Source: Rhodeus uyekii (lineage: Eukaryota; Chordata; Actinopteri; Cypriniformes; Acheilognathidae). Taken from it: a DNA stretch of 64,000 bases. Under the pieces are notes generated by a model. It worked only from the letters and a program-made list of their open reading frames with translations. It searched no databases and had not been told where the DNA came from. The stretch is taken from the NCBI GenBank assembly GCA_037043235.1, contig JAWRVZ010000560.1, positions 35,001-99,000 on the forward strand, in the 5' to 3' direction. Positions 22,511 to 33,727 of this stretch are shown here, piece after piece (position 1 is the first letter of the stretch; the number at the start of each line of letters is the position of its first letter). A program made the position numbers and the translations under genes.

Positions 22511-24149
22511 TTACCAAAAGTGATTGTAAACTGTTGTAAAAACTTTCATCACATGGGATGTGTAGCATAAAGCTGGAGACGATGAACACTGTGTGACGTG
22601 ATGATCCATAGGAAGAGTCTGAGGTTCTTCATACCCATGTTTGCTTGTGTGAACACAAACACAGCTTGACATCCCTGTGTAAGGACTCGTCGGCATCTTT
22701 GCATTGTCTGGGCACAGAGGCGGAGGACTGGCTCAGGGTCCGCTCGCGCCCCTAGTGCTCTGGTTTGGCTGTGGGCTGCAGCATGATGGAAGGAGAGGGA
22801 GAAGACTCATGATCTTTATCCTGAACGCACTTGGACGACCTACAGAAAAGACTTGCATTGAACATGATTAACCAGCAGCTCTAAATTACAATCTGATTTG
22901 GACTAGTGCGGTTCAATTTAACACAATAGGTGGTTCACACTGCGCTTAAGCCCGGGTTCTCCTCCCTTTAACGCCGGGGACAGGAACGCTTCGTACCAAC
23001 ATCAGCTGTATTTACATTCATCCTAATAATCCGATTATAATCAGAATAATAGCACAGTCGCAGCAAAAAAAGTTACACGTAACCACCCATTTTATTTGGA
23101 TTTCATTCAATCTTTTCTAATCTGATTGAGAGGACATGTAAACAGTTGATTGGATTAAAAACTGTAAGTACTGCCAATGTGCAATGAAGCAGAAACGGTA
23201 TAATGGCGAATGACTGGAGGAACGAGCGGCTGCTGTTGAGTGTCCTTCTGAAACTCTCTGTGAAGAAGAACAGGACAATGTCCCTCCGGTCCTCGTTCTG
23301 GACACAGGAATGGGTGTTTTTGCTGCTTGATTAATATTAGCAGCACGGTAAAAAGCTTCATGTGCTCGTTGCCTCCAAATTAGGAACCATAATGGATAGC
23401 TATCAAGTCTGTGGCTTAAATTAAAAAAAGACACATTTCATTGTCATTTTCATTTCATTTTAGAGAAACAACGGGAAATATGTGCATGTCATTCAAATCA
23501 ATTCGGACTTGAATCCTGTGACAAATGGACAAGTGATCAGTCAAAGTGTGTTGTATAGACAACAGTTTCAGCATTTGAGGGGACGGACAATTCGTAACCC
23601 TAATGAAGAATTGTGGTTTCAAATTTAAAATGGCATTTGCATATTAACATTATGCATAAATCTTGAGAGCTGGCTGATTTTCTCATCAGTGCTTTCCAAA
23701 GCTTCTCTGGTGCGTGTGTGAACCTTCTTCATATTTCTCATTGTTAAACCTGAGGCATGAAAGCAGAATGAACTCACTCTTTACTGCTGGACTTGTGCGA
23801 GGACTTCTCTTCCACTTTGGACTTCTTACTGTCTGATTTGAGACTGTCGTCGTCATTCTGTGGGACGAACTAAAGCTTCAATAAAGACTGCAATACCTTT
23901 CAAAGGATTTTCATTTTTATTAAAGAAATTAGTTCTTATTTAGCACAAATGCATTAAATAGATCAAAAGTGTCAGAAGAAACATTCATAATTTTACAAAA
24001 GATTCCCATTTCAAATATTCTAGTCTATTATTTTTAAACTGCAACAAAATGTTTCAAAGTTTCCATAAAAATATGAAGCAGCACAACTGTTTTCAACACT
24101 GATAATAATCATAAATGTTTTTTGAGCATCAAATCATCATATGTAGCCA

Positions 24150-24815
24150 TTGAGGTGGTAATTAGGGTGAGGTGTGGCCAGGCAGATATTTAAGCAGGCA
24201 TCTGAAGGGAGGCCTAGAGATGTTTTAGTTGCACTGGGAGAGCCGGCGGTGGGCGGCGGCTGAACTGTGACTGGAGTGACGATGGTAGGAAGTGATAATG
24301 AATCAGGAAGTGAGCAGGAAGTGGACTGGATGGAAGGAGGAGGAGAGGGTAGTAGAATTAAATGGAGTCTAGTAAATAAGAAAAGGAAAAAACACATCAA
24401 CAAAATTCAGATTGTGATAAAGAGGTAGACACACGGAAAGACATAAAAAGGAATGAGGGACACAAGCTCATCGTTACGTTTGATTCACCAGGATCAAGGA
24501 GCCCATTAAAGATAAGCAAAGATTTAAGAGCAAACTAGGGAGCATTGAGTGTGCCAAAACATTGCAAGATGGAAGCATAATGGTAATATGTAAGGATGAA
24601 GCACAGAAAGAAAAGGCATTGCTAGTAAAATCGTCGGCTGGAATCACAGTAAAGTGTGTGAGCTGGAAAGAAAGAAGAGCAGTTAGAGGGGTGATGTATG
24701 GTATTCCTACAGAAGTGACTGAAGAAGAAATTAAAAGAAATATAACAAATGCTAAGGTTAGCAAGGTGAAGCGGCTGCAATTCACAAGGGATGGAGTATT
24801 TCAGAAAAAATAAAA
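24150..24815 (+). mobile_element. I-type LINE, 5' part (ORF1)
   Basis: An ORF1-like frame starts near 24282 and, after a frame change, runs through IMVICKDEAQKEKALLV and VRGVMYGIPTEVTEEEIKRN, an RRM-like segment of ORF1 of I/Nimbus-type LINEs. It stops at 24813, where the provirus begins. The 3' part of a LINE in the same orientation resumes at 49056. Endonuclease and most of RT are missing from both. Confidence 0.7.
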
Positions 24816-25104
24816 AAAAGCATGTTTCCACAGAGCGTGAAAACAGTCATTAGTTTATCTCTCGACGTGTGTCTGCGAAGTTTAACTCCGTTAGCATGTG
24901 TTTGTTATGCCTCCTTTACATATAAAGTTGATAAACGCTGAAATATTCATCATCACTGAATACAAAGCATTCATATTTTATTTCACTCTAACAGGTATTT
25001 GTCTGTCTTAGATTCAAGCGCGGAACTGTTTGCATTCAATGCTATTGATCAGTGTAAGAGTTGATTACCGTTTTATACTATACTCTTTATATATATATAT
25101 ATAT

Positions 25105-25315
25105 ATATAAAGGATTTATTGATTTAACTGGTGAAGGACCCAGTGATCTCAATCCACCGTCGAGAAAGAGGCGAAACAGCGACAGGTCCGAACGAGAGAC
25201 TGACTGCTACGAAAACTCTAGGAGACGTGAAATCAACTCTGTCGTTGAAGCAGGACCTTCGAATGATAATATTGGTGAAAATAACTGTGTTCATTTATAC
25301 ATGTGGTTGTTTTAA
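25105..25315 (+). CDS. Small provirus protein with basic nuclear-signal-like segment
   Basis: Frame containing FIDLTGEGPSDLNPPSRKRR and a further basic cluster, ending at 25315. Charged, low hydrophobicity, bipartite NLS-like. No family recognised. Could be a first exon or the remnant of a longer gene upstream of the coiled-coil gene; the TA repeat before it looks like a promoter region. Function unknown. Confidence 0.4.
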
Positions 25316-25609
25316 TAATCACTTAAATTATTTTCATTTAGACTTGTATTATGTTTACTGTTTCATATTTATTATATTTTTATTTACGTTTTAATTATTC
25401 AGTGATTTAATGAATTATTATTTAACTACACATTTATCATGTCTATTATTTTATATTTACTTTATTTTTTTTATTATTAAACTTTTAATGATTTATTATA
25501 TTTTTATTTATTTTAAAGTATATAAAACTCTGAGATTACGCTATGCACTTCACGACTTTAAATCATTGTTGTTTCTTATTCAGACACGGTTAGTAGGGGT
25601 ACGGATGAC

Positions 25610-26170
25610 TTGACGATCTGGACCGACTCACAGTTGAATGCATGGGAGCATGCATCGTGGACAAGCGATCGAGACGCCGACGACGAGGCCTCAGTCAGAG
25701 GTCGACAAAAACCGTATCCTTTTAATCAACCGGCGGCTGGAGAAGGAGGAGAGGAAGAAGTCGTCAAAGAAGAAGAAGAAGGAGGACCCCAGCCTGAGAT
25801 TCATACCGATGATGAGTCTACGGAAAATAGATCACTGATTCATCCGGTTGTTAGCACAATAAATAGGCAGACTGAAGAGATTAAAAATAGACTGGATGGT
25901 CACCACAGAGAGCATCTTAATAGACTGGATGCATACTTCAACTCGGTTAGCGAAAGATTAGATGCATACGACAATGAGATTAACCGTTTAAGGGAATTTT
26001 TATATCATCTGCAACATGTGATAGAAGGTAATTTCCATAGAATGCAATCAATTACGATTGAGAATTTTACCGATGTTAGTGGTACATTACATGAAGAACT
26101 GAGAGAAAGACGTTTAATAGTGACGCTCCTCTGTGCGTTAAACAGGAGTCTAACCCAAAGACCTAGTTAA
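25610..26170 (+). CDS. Provirus coiled-coil protein, function unknown
   Basis: 186 aa as read from 25610, though the true start may be an internal ATG (25638 lies in another frame). The N-terminal half is acidic with a Glu-run (EEEVVKEEEEGG). The C-terminal half has a heptad-like pattern around INRQTEEIKNRLDGHHREHL and LDAYFNSVSERLDAYDNEIN, so a coiled coil is likely. It is first in the + arm before the polymerase. Not recognised as a named family. The frame is intact. Confidence 0.55.
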   Translation: MTIWTDSQLNAWEHASWTSDRDADDEASVRGRQKPYPFNQPAAGEGGEEEVVKEEEEGGPQPEIHTDDESTENRSLIHPVVSTINRQTEEIKNRLDGHHREHLNRLDAYFNSVSERLDAYDNEINRLREFLYHLQHVIEGNFHRMQSITIENFTDVSGTLHEELRERRLIVTLLCALNRSLTQRPS

Positions 26171-26376
26171 ACAATTTGTGGTGACTAATTTTTATGTCTA
26201 CATACTCGTGCTAATAGCTTTTTCGTACTATATCACGTTTAGATTTTTTTTATACAATGAGTGTTTGAAATGGTTTGCAGTATGTTTGAAATGGTTTGCA
26301 TTATGTATTCCTCATTATAATTTTGTAGATGTGGGTTTTTGTGGTAACCATTAATTTGTCCTAAAATAAAATTAAA

Positions 26377-29300
26377 ATGGATGGTAAGAAATGTTCTAAC
26401 ATAGACGGTACACATGGCTGTCATTCAGATCAAACTCTTTCAGACTTGTTACAGAGTGCTATTGAAACACAAATTGTGAGACCGCATTTTATGTGCGATA
26501 GTTTACAGCAAGCGATAAATATTTTTCCCGGTTCTGATGAAACATCTTTTAATATTGAGCCATCACAAGAGACCTCACATTTGACTATTTTAGAATCCAA
26601 TATTGATCATATCCATAATATCAACTTGTGTGCTCAATTACAAACCGAGTTATTAAATACACATTGCAATGGTGAGGTACAAGATGGTAGCGGTTTAAAT
26701 AATAGATCTGTGACAACGTTTAGCGATGCAACTCATCCAACAGGTACTGCTCAACCGTCGACTAGCAGAACTGCCCCCCCCCTAGAGGTAATGATAGGCC
26801 ATCAATCACCAACGGTGAGAACCCCACAGGTACATCGAGATCCAGTCATGTCGACATTCACGAATCAAATTCTTTGATTTGTGAGGGTGGGACTATAAAC
26901 TGGTATCAAGTTTTACCGAGACGTCGTTTCAACAGCGTGGAATTGAGAAAGACTATGAATCTGAGAGAGATTAACTCGGCAGATTTGGCATCGTATCACA
27001 TTTTTTTGCACGAAGCTCTGAGTGAAATGGTAACGGTTGCTAAAAACTTTAGCGTTGATAACGGTGTGATAAATATGAGTTTGACATCGCCTAGTTTGAA
27101 ATCCCCCGTTAATGTTATTTTATCCCCCGGAAATGGTTACGATGTTAATCTTTTTGCCGATCAAATTGAAAAAATTATGCAGAGCGACGATCACCTCTTG
27201 TCGGACGATGCGATTGAGATCGGGGCAACAGTTGTCATGAACAGACAAGGAGGCGGACAACGTCGTAAACTAACAGATTTGGCCCTCGACCAAGTGATCA
27301 AAAGAAAAAAGATGAGTTTATTTTGTCCCACAAACATTTCAAATAACTTATGCTTCTCTATCTGTCTCGCCCATTTTCTCGATCCGCAATTACCCGAAAG
27401 CGAGTTAGAAAGACAGGCAGCCATCATCCAAAGAACTGCCGGCTTCTCGATCCAAGACAAAATCGGTCTTAACGACCTCGCGGCGTTTGAATATCTCCTA
27501 GACATCAAAATTGTTGTTTTTTACAGGACAACCGCCGGTGGTTTAGAAACTTACAAAAATCATGACGAACCTCATGCAAAAACGGTATGTCTCTATCTGT
27601 ACAACGATCATTACTATATGATATTGAATTTGACAGCGTTTATCGGGTCAACATATGTGTGCGAATTTTGCTACAAAGGGTACTCAGATCGCCGAAATCA
27701 CAGTTGTAAACACGTGTGTTTCGACGTCGATTGTTACCGATTTCCTAAAAGAATCATTCATTGTCAAGACTGCTACTGTTACGAGATGCACAAAAAAACT
27801 CCCCCTGGTAAGGAAAGACCATCGTGTGACGTTCTAAAATTTTGTAAGCAATGTAACAGACGGTACACTGTTATAGGTGACGGTGCGAGACAGCAACACA
27901 AATGCGCACCAGTCCGATGCGTCCATTGCGGCGAAGATCTACCAGGTCTAGGGTCACATCAGTGTTTCATACCTCCCATACCCCCCAAATTCCCTAGTAG
28001 GAAATACATTTTCTACGATTTTGAAACGCGTTATGAAAATGGAAAACACGTGGCTAATTTTGTTTGCGCAATCACTTTTAAAGGTACGAAATTTGTGGCA
28101 GAAGGCACCGACTGCATCGCTCGTCTGATTACGAGATTCAGACAACCCCGATACAAAGGGTACCGTTTCATAGCGCATTACGCATCCAGATTTGACTCCT
28201 TTCTAATTCTGGAGTATTTCTGCAATGTCGGTCTTACGCTCGATATCATAATGCAGGGATGTAATTTAATCTTTATGTCCGATGATGTTTTTGAGCAGAG
28301 ATATATAGACAGCTACTCTTTCATCCCGATGGCTCTGTCTAAGATGCTTGCGGCTCTAAACTTGGCTACTTAAAGGCTACTTTCCCCATCATTTCAACAG
28401 GCTCGAAAATGAAAATTTTTTCGGTCCATACCCGGACAAAAAGTTTTACGGGTTTAACAACATGTCCGATAAAGATCAGGCCAAATTTGATGCGTGGTAC
28501 AGCAGCGTCGCCGGTAATGTATTCAACTTCAAGTATGAGCTACGCTTGTACTGCGTTAACAACGTTTTTTTATTACGTGAAGCGTGTATGAAATACAGAG
28601 AAGCCTTCATAGAATGTACCGAACTCGACCCGTTCAACTTTACCACTCTCCCTAGCTGCTGCATGGGTGTCTTCAAAACGCATTACCTCGACAGAGGGAC
28701 GTTGGCTCTGACGCATAATAACGCGTACGTCCAACAGAGTAAGACTTACTCCAACGTTTCGATCGAATGGCTCGAGTTTTTAAAAAAGACTCGATATGTT
28801 GACATTCACCATGCTTTAAACCATGGTGAACCTGCTCGCACGAGCAAAACCAGACAACGAGCTGTACCCACACGGACGATGAGAGAGCTCTCTCAGGTTG
28901 TTGGGTCAGTATCAAACTTTTAAAAGCGATAGAGAAGGGTTATGTGGTAGCCAGGATAGACGAAGTTTGGCATTTTCCGCAGCAGTCAGATACGCTGTTT
29001 TGCGAGTATGTGAAGACATTTTTGCGTTTGAAACAACAAGCATCGGGGTATCCGTCAAACGTGATCACGGATGCTGAGAAAGAGGCTTACATTCGTGAGT
29101 ATTTTGAAAAATAGGGGATTCACCTCGACCCTGATAAGATCTGTCATAACCCCGCGCAGAGAGCGATCAACAAGTTATTGCTAAACAGTCTCTGGGGAAG
29201 ATTCTCTGTGCGCGAACATTTACCTCATACCATGCTTGTGAACGACCCTGAAGATTTCACCAGAATCGTATTTGGCAAAACCGACAGCTTGAAATATTTC

Positions 29301-29887
29301 AGTTTCGTCACAGATGATGTAGCTATTGTACAACATTGTAGTCCCAAAGAGGACGTTCGCGCGACTCGTGACATTAACGTGTTTTTAGGGGCGTTTACTA
29401 CTGCTCACGCAAGGCTTGAATTGTACAATCTTATGGATAGACTAGGCGATCGATTGCTATACTCAGACACCGATAGTGTTATATTAGTGTCTAGGGATGG
29501 GGACTGGATGCCGCCTCTAGGGGAACATTTAGGTGAGTTGACGAACGAATTAGATGGTGACTATATTACCGAGTTTTGCTCTAGCGGACCGAAATCTTAC
29601 GGGTATCGCACCGCACCGCCAAAGGAAAAATCTGCATGAAAGCGAAGGGTATAACTCTGAACGCTAAAAATTCCAAATCTATCCGATTAGATACTCTGAT
29701 TGGTCTGGTTGACAGCCATGTGACATCTCGCGACAACTCAGACTACATCCTGGCCCACTCCGAAAACATTGTCAGGAGTAAAAAGACTCTCACATTGCAC
29801 AACAAATAAGTCGTTAAAAAGTTTAAGGTGGTGTACAATAAACGTAGACTTTTGCATGATTTCACCACTCTTCCTTATGGCTACTGA
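26377..29887 (+). pseudogene. Protein-primed family B DNA polymerase (Polinton pPolB), broken
   Basis: Replicates the provirus from protein-primed ends. Seen in order: N-terminal region 26377-26877; a segment with CFSICLAHF and YNDHYYMI that might be a cysteine-protease-like domain; Cys/His zinc-binding clusters (YVCEFCYKGYSDRRNHSCKH); a 3'-5' exonuclease ExoI motif FYDFETR; a degenerate ExoII (HYASRFDSF, Asn replaced); and the palm/thumb with LLNSLWGRFS and motif C YSDTDSV. Breaks: frame change at about 26870, frame changes near 28373 and 28462, loss of the palm part with motif A around 28870-28925, a TAG at 29112-29114, a frame change near 29630 and a TAA at 29807-29809. The gene overlaps the ATPase start by 11 nt. 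Confidence 0.92.
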
Positions 29888-30575
29888 TCTGACAATGCAC
29901 AGGGGTTTGCGGGTTGCATCTGATTTTGATTTCAAACTTCAACATCCATTTTCGTGTGTAATAAGTGGGCCTTCGAATTCTGGAAAATCTTTTTTTGTAA
30001 AACAACTGTTGGAAAATGGACTAGATTTGATTTCTAAAAAAATTGAAAACATTGTTTATATTTACGATTGTTGGCAACCTCTGTATGATGAATTGTTTAA
30101 ATTGTGTGACATTAAATTTGTTGAAGGAATACCTCAGAGTCTGAATGATGATAATTTATTACCCGTCCACAAAACTAATCTACTGATTCTGGATGACCTG
30201 ATGCGAGAAGCGAGCGGAAACTCTGAGATTGAAAAGGTCTTTACACAATATGTCCATCACCGTAATCTCAGTGCTATTTTTATAGTACAGAATTTATTTG
30301 TTCAAGGCAAATCGAGCAGAACCATCAGTTTGAACACCAATTATTTAATCTTGTTTAAAAACCCACGGGATGCCAATCAAGTAGCGGTGCTAGGGCGTCA
30401 AATGTATCCTGGAAACGCAAAATACTTTATGGAGTGTTATCACGACGCGACCAGTCATCCTTTCGGCTATTTAATGATAGACTATAAAGCAAAAACTCCT
30501 GAGCAATATCGCCTCAGAACAGGATTGCTAGCCGACCGCCAAGTGGTTTATCTCCAGAAAAAAAGAAGAACGTGA
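29877..30575 (+). CDS. FtsK/HerA-type DNA-packaging ATPase, intact
   Basis: Predicted genome-packaging motor of the virion. From the ATG at 29877 it is 232 aa, as usual for Polinton ATPases. Walker A is GPSNSGKS and Walker B is LLILDD; a sensor-like IFIVQNLF follows. The start was chosen because it overlaps the end of the polymerase frame and directly precedes the conserved MHRGLRV segment; a longer frame opens at 29769 inside the polymerase. One of the few undamaged provirus genes. Confidence 0.9.
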   Translation: MATDLTMHRGLRVASDFDFKLQHPFSCVISGPSNSGKSFFVKQLLENGLDLISKKIENIVYIYDCWQPLYDELFKLCDIKFVEGIPQSLNDDNLLPVHKTNLLILDDLMREASGNSEIEKVFTQYVHHRNLSAIFIVQNLFVQGKSSRTISLNTNYLILFKNPRDANQVAVLGRQMYPGNAKYFMECYHDATSHPFGYLMIDYKAKTPEQYRLRTGLLADRQVVYLQKKRRT

Positions 30576-30588
30576 AAAGGGTACAGTC

Positions 30589-30935
30589 ATGTCTGACAGA
30601 CTTTGTAAACAACTACCTCTGTTAAAACTGCTACATAAAGCAAAACCTAAACAATGACGGCTTATTTTACAATCGGCATCAAACGAGCTCATCTTAGCCC
30701 TTTGTGAACTGGCGCTTAATATACTCTATGGAACTATTCCGTTAGATCCCGGACAATATAGGAAACTGAAAAGGAGAAAGGCCGAGATTAAATTTGTCGC
30801 CGATTTAAAAAAAAAAAAAAAAACGGCCTATCGGCCAAAAAGAAGCTCATCAATCAGTCGGGAGGATTTCTTTTACCGCTCCTAAGCGTCGTTGTGCCTT
30901 TTATTTCAAGCTTAATAGCATCTAGCCGGAGCTAA
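30589..30935 (+). pseudogene. Small provirus protein with basic middle and hydrophobic tail
   Basis: Begins MSDRLCKQLPLL 14 nt after the ATPase stop. It has an internal TGA at 30655-30657 and loses frame at a poly-A run near 30808-30824. After the run another frame ends in GGFLLPLLSVVVPFISSLIA, a membrane-active or membrane-spanning tail, and stops at 30933-30935. Conserved small proteins of this layout occur between the ATPase and later genes in animal Polintons; a role like a membrane-active virion peptide is inference. Confidence 0.65.
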
Positions 30936-30937
30936 GG

Positions 30938-31708
30938 ATGGATTATGCAGAGAAAATGTATTTAGTACCGCAGCAGCAAATGGAAATATTGAAATCTGGA
31001 AATAGTTGTGAGAATATTCAACAGGTCGTAGAGAATGATCTTGACACGTCCATAAGAATTTTTTTACGTAGGACCGATTTGGACCAACACGAAAAAGCTA
31101 TACTTTACGCAAATACACTGACCAGATTTTTAACAATCGTTAAACAAGGCGATCGGGAGAGTAATGTTTTAACGCTTTCACTACCACATCCCGACCCCGG
31201 TCATAAAACGAACGAACAGCCTGCTACTAATATTGTCGACGATAGAAATACAGGGGACATCGTGGGCGAAGTTCTGAAGAATGTACCATCGAGAAGTTTG
31301 AAAAACAGCAGATACATATTAGACAAAATGTCTAACGCCAAAGGTGTCGCTGCGTGGAATGAGGCTGGGGAGTTTATTTTCAACGGTAGCGTTATACCGG
31401 GATCACACATGCTGGACCTGCTAAAAAGCGTCACAGCTCCACAAAAAGTTCAGGATGACCGGAGACCCTTAGGATGGACGGAGTTTCTACAAGCTTTTGG
31501 CGAATTAAACATACCGTCTTCTACAGTACCAAATCAACATGTTAGACGTATGATTCATTCTTTAAAGACTAATCGTGTTACTGCTATGTCGCCGCGTGTA
31601 GCGTCTAAAAAAACAAACAAATACCACCGCTCTCTAACCGCTCTAAAGACTATGGAACCTGAGTTTAAATCGCCGACTGTTGACCGAAGACAATGGCTAG
31701 AGTTTTAA
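30938..31708 (+). CDS. Conserved Polinton protein of unknown function, 256 aa
   Basis: Starts two bases after the previous stop (TAAGGATG), consistent with tightly packed viral genes. The N-terminal half has an alpha-helical look (LRRTDLDQHEKAILYANTL). The middle carries VAAWNEAGEFIFNGSVIPGS, a segment I associate with Polinton proteins; the C-terminus is basic (RVASKKTNKYHRS). Intact. Last gene of the + arm, ending 152 bp from the end of the convergent protease. Function not known. Confidence 0.65.
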   Translation: MDYAEKMYLVPQQQMEILKSGNSCENIQQVVENDLDTSIRIFLRRTDLDQHEKAILYANTLTRFLTIVKQGDRESNVLTLSLPHPDPGHKTNEQPATNIVDDRNTGDIVGEVLKNVPSRSLKNSRYILDKMSNAKGVAAWNEAGEFIFNGSVIPGSHMLDLLKSVTAPQKVQDDRRPLGWTEFLQAFGELNIPSSTVPNQHVRRMIHSLKTNRVTAMSPRVASKKTNKYHRSLTALKTMEPEFKSPTVDRRQWLEF

Positions 31709-31859
31709 CATGTTCTCATATTCTTTCTTTATTTGTTTGTTAAGTTTTGAATCGTGGGATGTTGCATGTACTCACCTCCTGATTTAAATTTGAAATAAAA
31801 GACTGAAAAGATGATGTTTTTAATAGTTTTTATTTATCAATCAATCAAATAACAAATAC
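31709..31859. terminator. Shared polyadenylation region between the two convergent arms
   Basis: Contains AATAAA on + at about 31794 and AT-rich sequence with poly-A-type signals on - (TTTATTT at about 31829). It is where both arms of the provirus end. Confidence 0.5.
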
Positions 31860-32312
31860 TCAATAACAGTTCATAGAAGTATTACACGTCTTTTTAATAT
31901 AATCATCAGTATACAGTTTCATCACATCATCATAGCCATATCCCCCATCTAAATGATATAGAAAAAATACGCAGTGTTGACCACAAACGTCCGATTTAAA
32001 ATCCTGAACGCGTTTGTCTGAATATAATACGCCCACTGCATTGGTTACTAGAAAGTTTTTAATACTGGTTGGAAAGCGATCGTTGTCGGGGGGATTGCCG
32101 AAGCTGTCGAAAAAACAAGCGGGACCCTCTTGAGATAAATAATCAGCAACCCAATGCTCACCCGGAAGATTGGAAGGATGCGTGTTAATTATACACATTG
32201 CCGGTAAGCTTCTTAAAGTTCTTTCGGGTAGCTGATCGCTCGGGAGAACTCAGAGAAAATTAGTGTTACATGTAATTTTGTCCATGATCGCCGTGAGCTC
32301 CTCGGTATTCAT
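31860..32312 (-). pseudogene. Adenain-like cysteine protease, one nonsense codon
   Basis: Virion maturation protease (C5/Ulp1-like). Catalytic His in LPGEHWVADY, an acidic residue in CFFDSFGN, and the Cys with preceding Gln in DVCGQHCVFFLYHL. The frame opens with an ATG at 32312-32310, two bases after the capsid stop, but has an in-frame TGA at 32252-32250. A shorter open frame from 32198 retains all three active-site regions. Confidence 0.88.
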
Positions 32313-32313
32313 T

Positions 32314-33476
32314 TCAGTAGTAATCGACCAGGACGTGTCTACGGTTAGACACTTCGATGATGCTATCAAATACCGCGTAAACGATCAGAAAATCCTCCCT
32401 GTCGATAGAGAGCGCGTGGTTTTTAAGATGTCTTCCGGATACGATTGCCAGCTGGTAAAATTCACGCACAGCCGACCCTGCTCCAAACTCGGGCTGTAGA
32501 GGTTCGGCAGGGAATTGTTGACCATCAACGTAGACTGCTAGGAACTCCAAATCATAGTGATTGAACGTGAAGGGGTTTTTATCATAGGAACCTGTGAACG
32601 TCATTATCCACCATACCCAGGACAATAGATTTGGGGAGCGTTCCTAAAAACAAGTTTTCTTGATTTGAAACGCGTGATCCCGCAGGTATAGAAAAGTTTT
32701 TTAGACAGACCCGATCTATGGGATACTTGGCTGTAGCGGAGAGTAGTGCTTGGGCATGTCCCAGTCTCACGGAGGGTGACACAGTCACTTTCTTGACAAA
32801 TAGTGACGCGGACACTATATTTAATTTGTAAGCAACGTCATCGCACCTCATCAGACAGAATTCGTCTTTGCCTCTAATCATTCGTACTTTAATATCGCCG
32901 CCATTTAGCATAAATTTTTCTTGGAAGAAAATATCACTGTGAATAGGCGCCAACAGTTCCACCACCTTGCTTCCGCTCGTGTAGAGAGAACCCGCGGTTA
33001 CGTCCGACGGGGTCGTTAACATCGGTGTGAGAGGCCGTGTCCTTGTAAAACAGTCCGGCGGAGAAAAGTGTCTCCAGAGCCTCTTTGCTGTAGTTGATAA
33101 GACTCTCAATGATACAGCGATAAGAATATGTGCTTGAGCTCTGAGATATCAATCGATCGCCAAGGCTTACATCAACTTGTGAAAATATAGTGGCGGCGGG
33201 GTAGTTTATTAGGGCTACTTTCGCTGGATCTGCGATGTTGGCTCCATTAGGTTTTATGATTTTAAGACGGAGATACAACAGTGTGTTATTTAGATCCACA
33301 TAAACTTCACCGGTCCCTGCTATGAAAAACTCCAACGGCGAAGAGTCGGATATAGCCGATAATAGTGGTACTTCTAAATAACTGTTTTTCTCAATAACCG
33401 TCTGCGTCAGTGGTACAGTGAATAAATCCAACTCGGACTTAATACATTCTCCCAACATACGATGCAGTAAAGCCAT
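32314..33476 (-). pseudogene. Major capsid protein (double jelly-roll, hexon-like), two frameshifts
   Basis: The main shell protein of Polinton/adintovirus particles. Three overlapping minus-strand frames (33476-32934, 33109-32582, 32625-32314) together cover the protein. N-terminal features: CIKSELDLFTVPLTQT and PLEFFIAGTGEVYVDL. C-terminal features: NPFTFNHYDLEFLAVYVDG and AVREFYQLA. Frame changes lie near 33000 and 32610. Position between the basic protein and the protease fits. Confidence 0.85.
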
Positions 33477-33516
33477 GTTAGAATATGGTTTTTACAGCTC
33501 TTTTAACAGTCACTTT

Positions 33517-33727
33517 TCACTTCACAGGCGTCTTACGTCTTCTGCAGGTGACTGTGCGCTTCTTGGACGCAGGCTTTGTTTTCTTTACCGTATAACCATG
33601 CCTCCTTATACCTGGCGGTTTAGATATTCTCCTGCGGGACATTACCATCAACCCCGAACCGTCTTGAGTTTTAGTATTATCGTTATAGCTCCTAGACAAC
33701 GCATTCGATACGACGTCGGTTACAATA
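33517..33727 (-). pseudogene. Basic core-like provirus protein, 5' end cut by a retrotransposon
   Basis: Lys/Arg/Thr-rich C-terminal part with NALSRSYNDN, GSGLMVMSRRRISKPPG and VKKTKPASKKRTVTCRRRK. The composition suggests DNA binding or a virion core role, like the small basic proteins of adenoviruses, but homology is not shown. The upstream part ends where the gypsy LTR starts at 33728. Confidence 0.5.

Larger units (their letters stand above)
14430..23857 (-). pseudogene. AF4/FMR2 (AFF) family gene, C-terminal exons only, with premature stop
   Basis: AFF proteins scaffold the super elongation complex in the nucleus. Exons recognised on the minus strand: 23778-23857 (Ser/Lys-rich, KKSKVEEKSSHKSSSKE), one ending at 22839 and read in phase with it (CVQDKDHESSPSPSIM), about 14925-15000 (YAEHYLQQAKKLKHKAE), 14550-14686 (CFEKAVYCLDAVVSLIECGN) and about 14430-14466 (YTMKLKSN). 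The last three match the C-terminal homology domain of AFF1-4. In the second exon an in-frame TAG (22752-22754) follows KPEH. The 7.7-kb intron is filled with transposons, and the 14.43-kb exon runs into a LINE fragment. N-terminal exons are not in the window. It could be a broken gene or a partial duplicate; AFF4 versus AFF1/3 cannot be decided. Confidence 0.7.
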
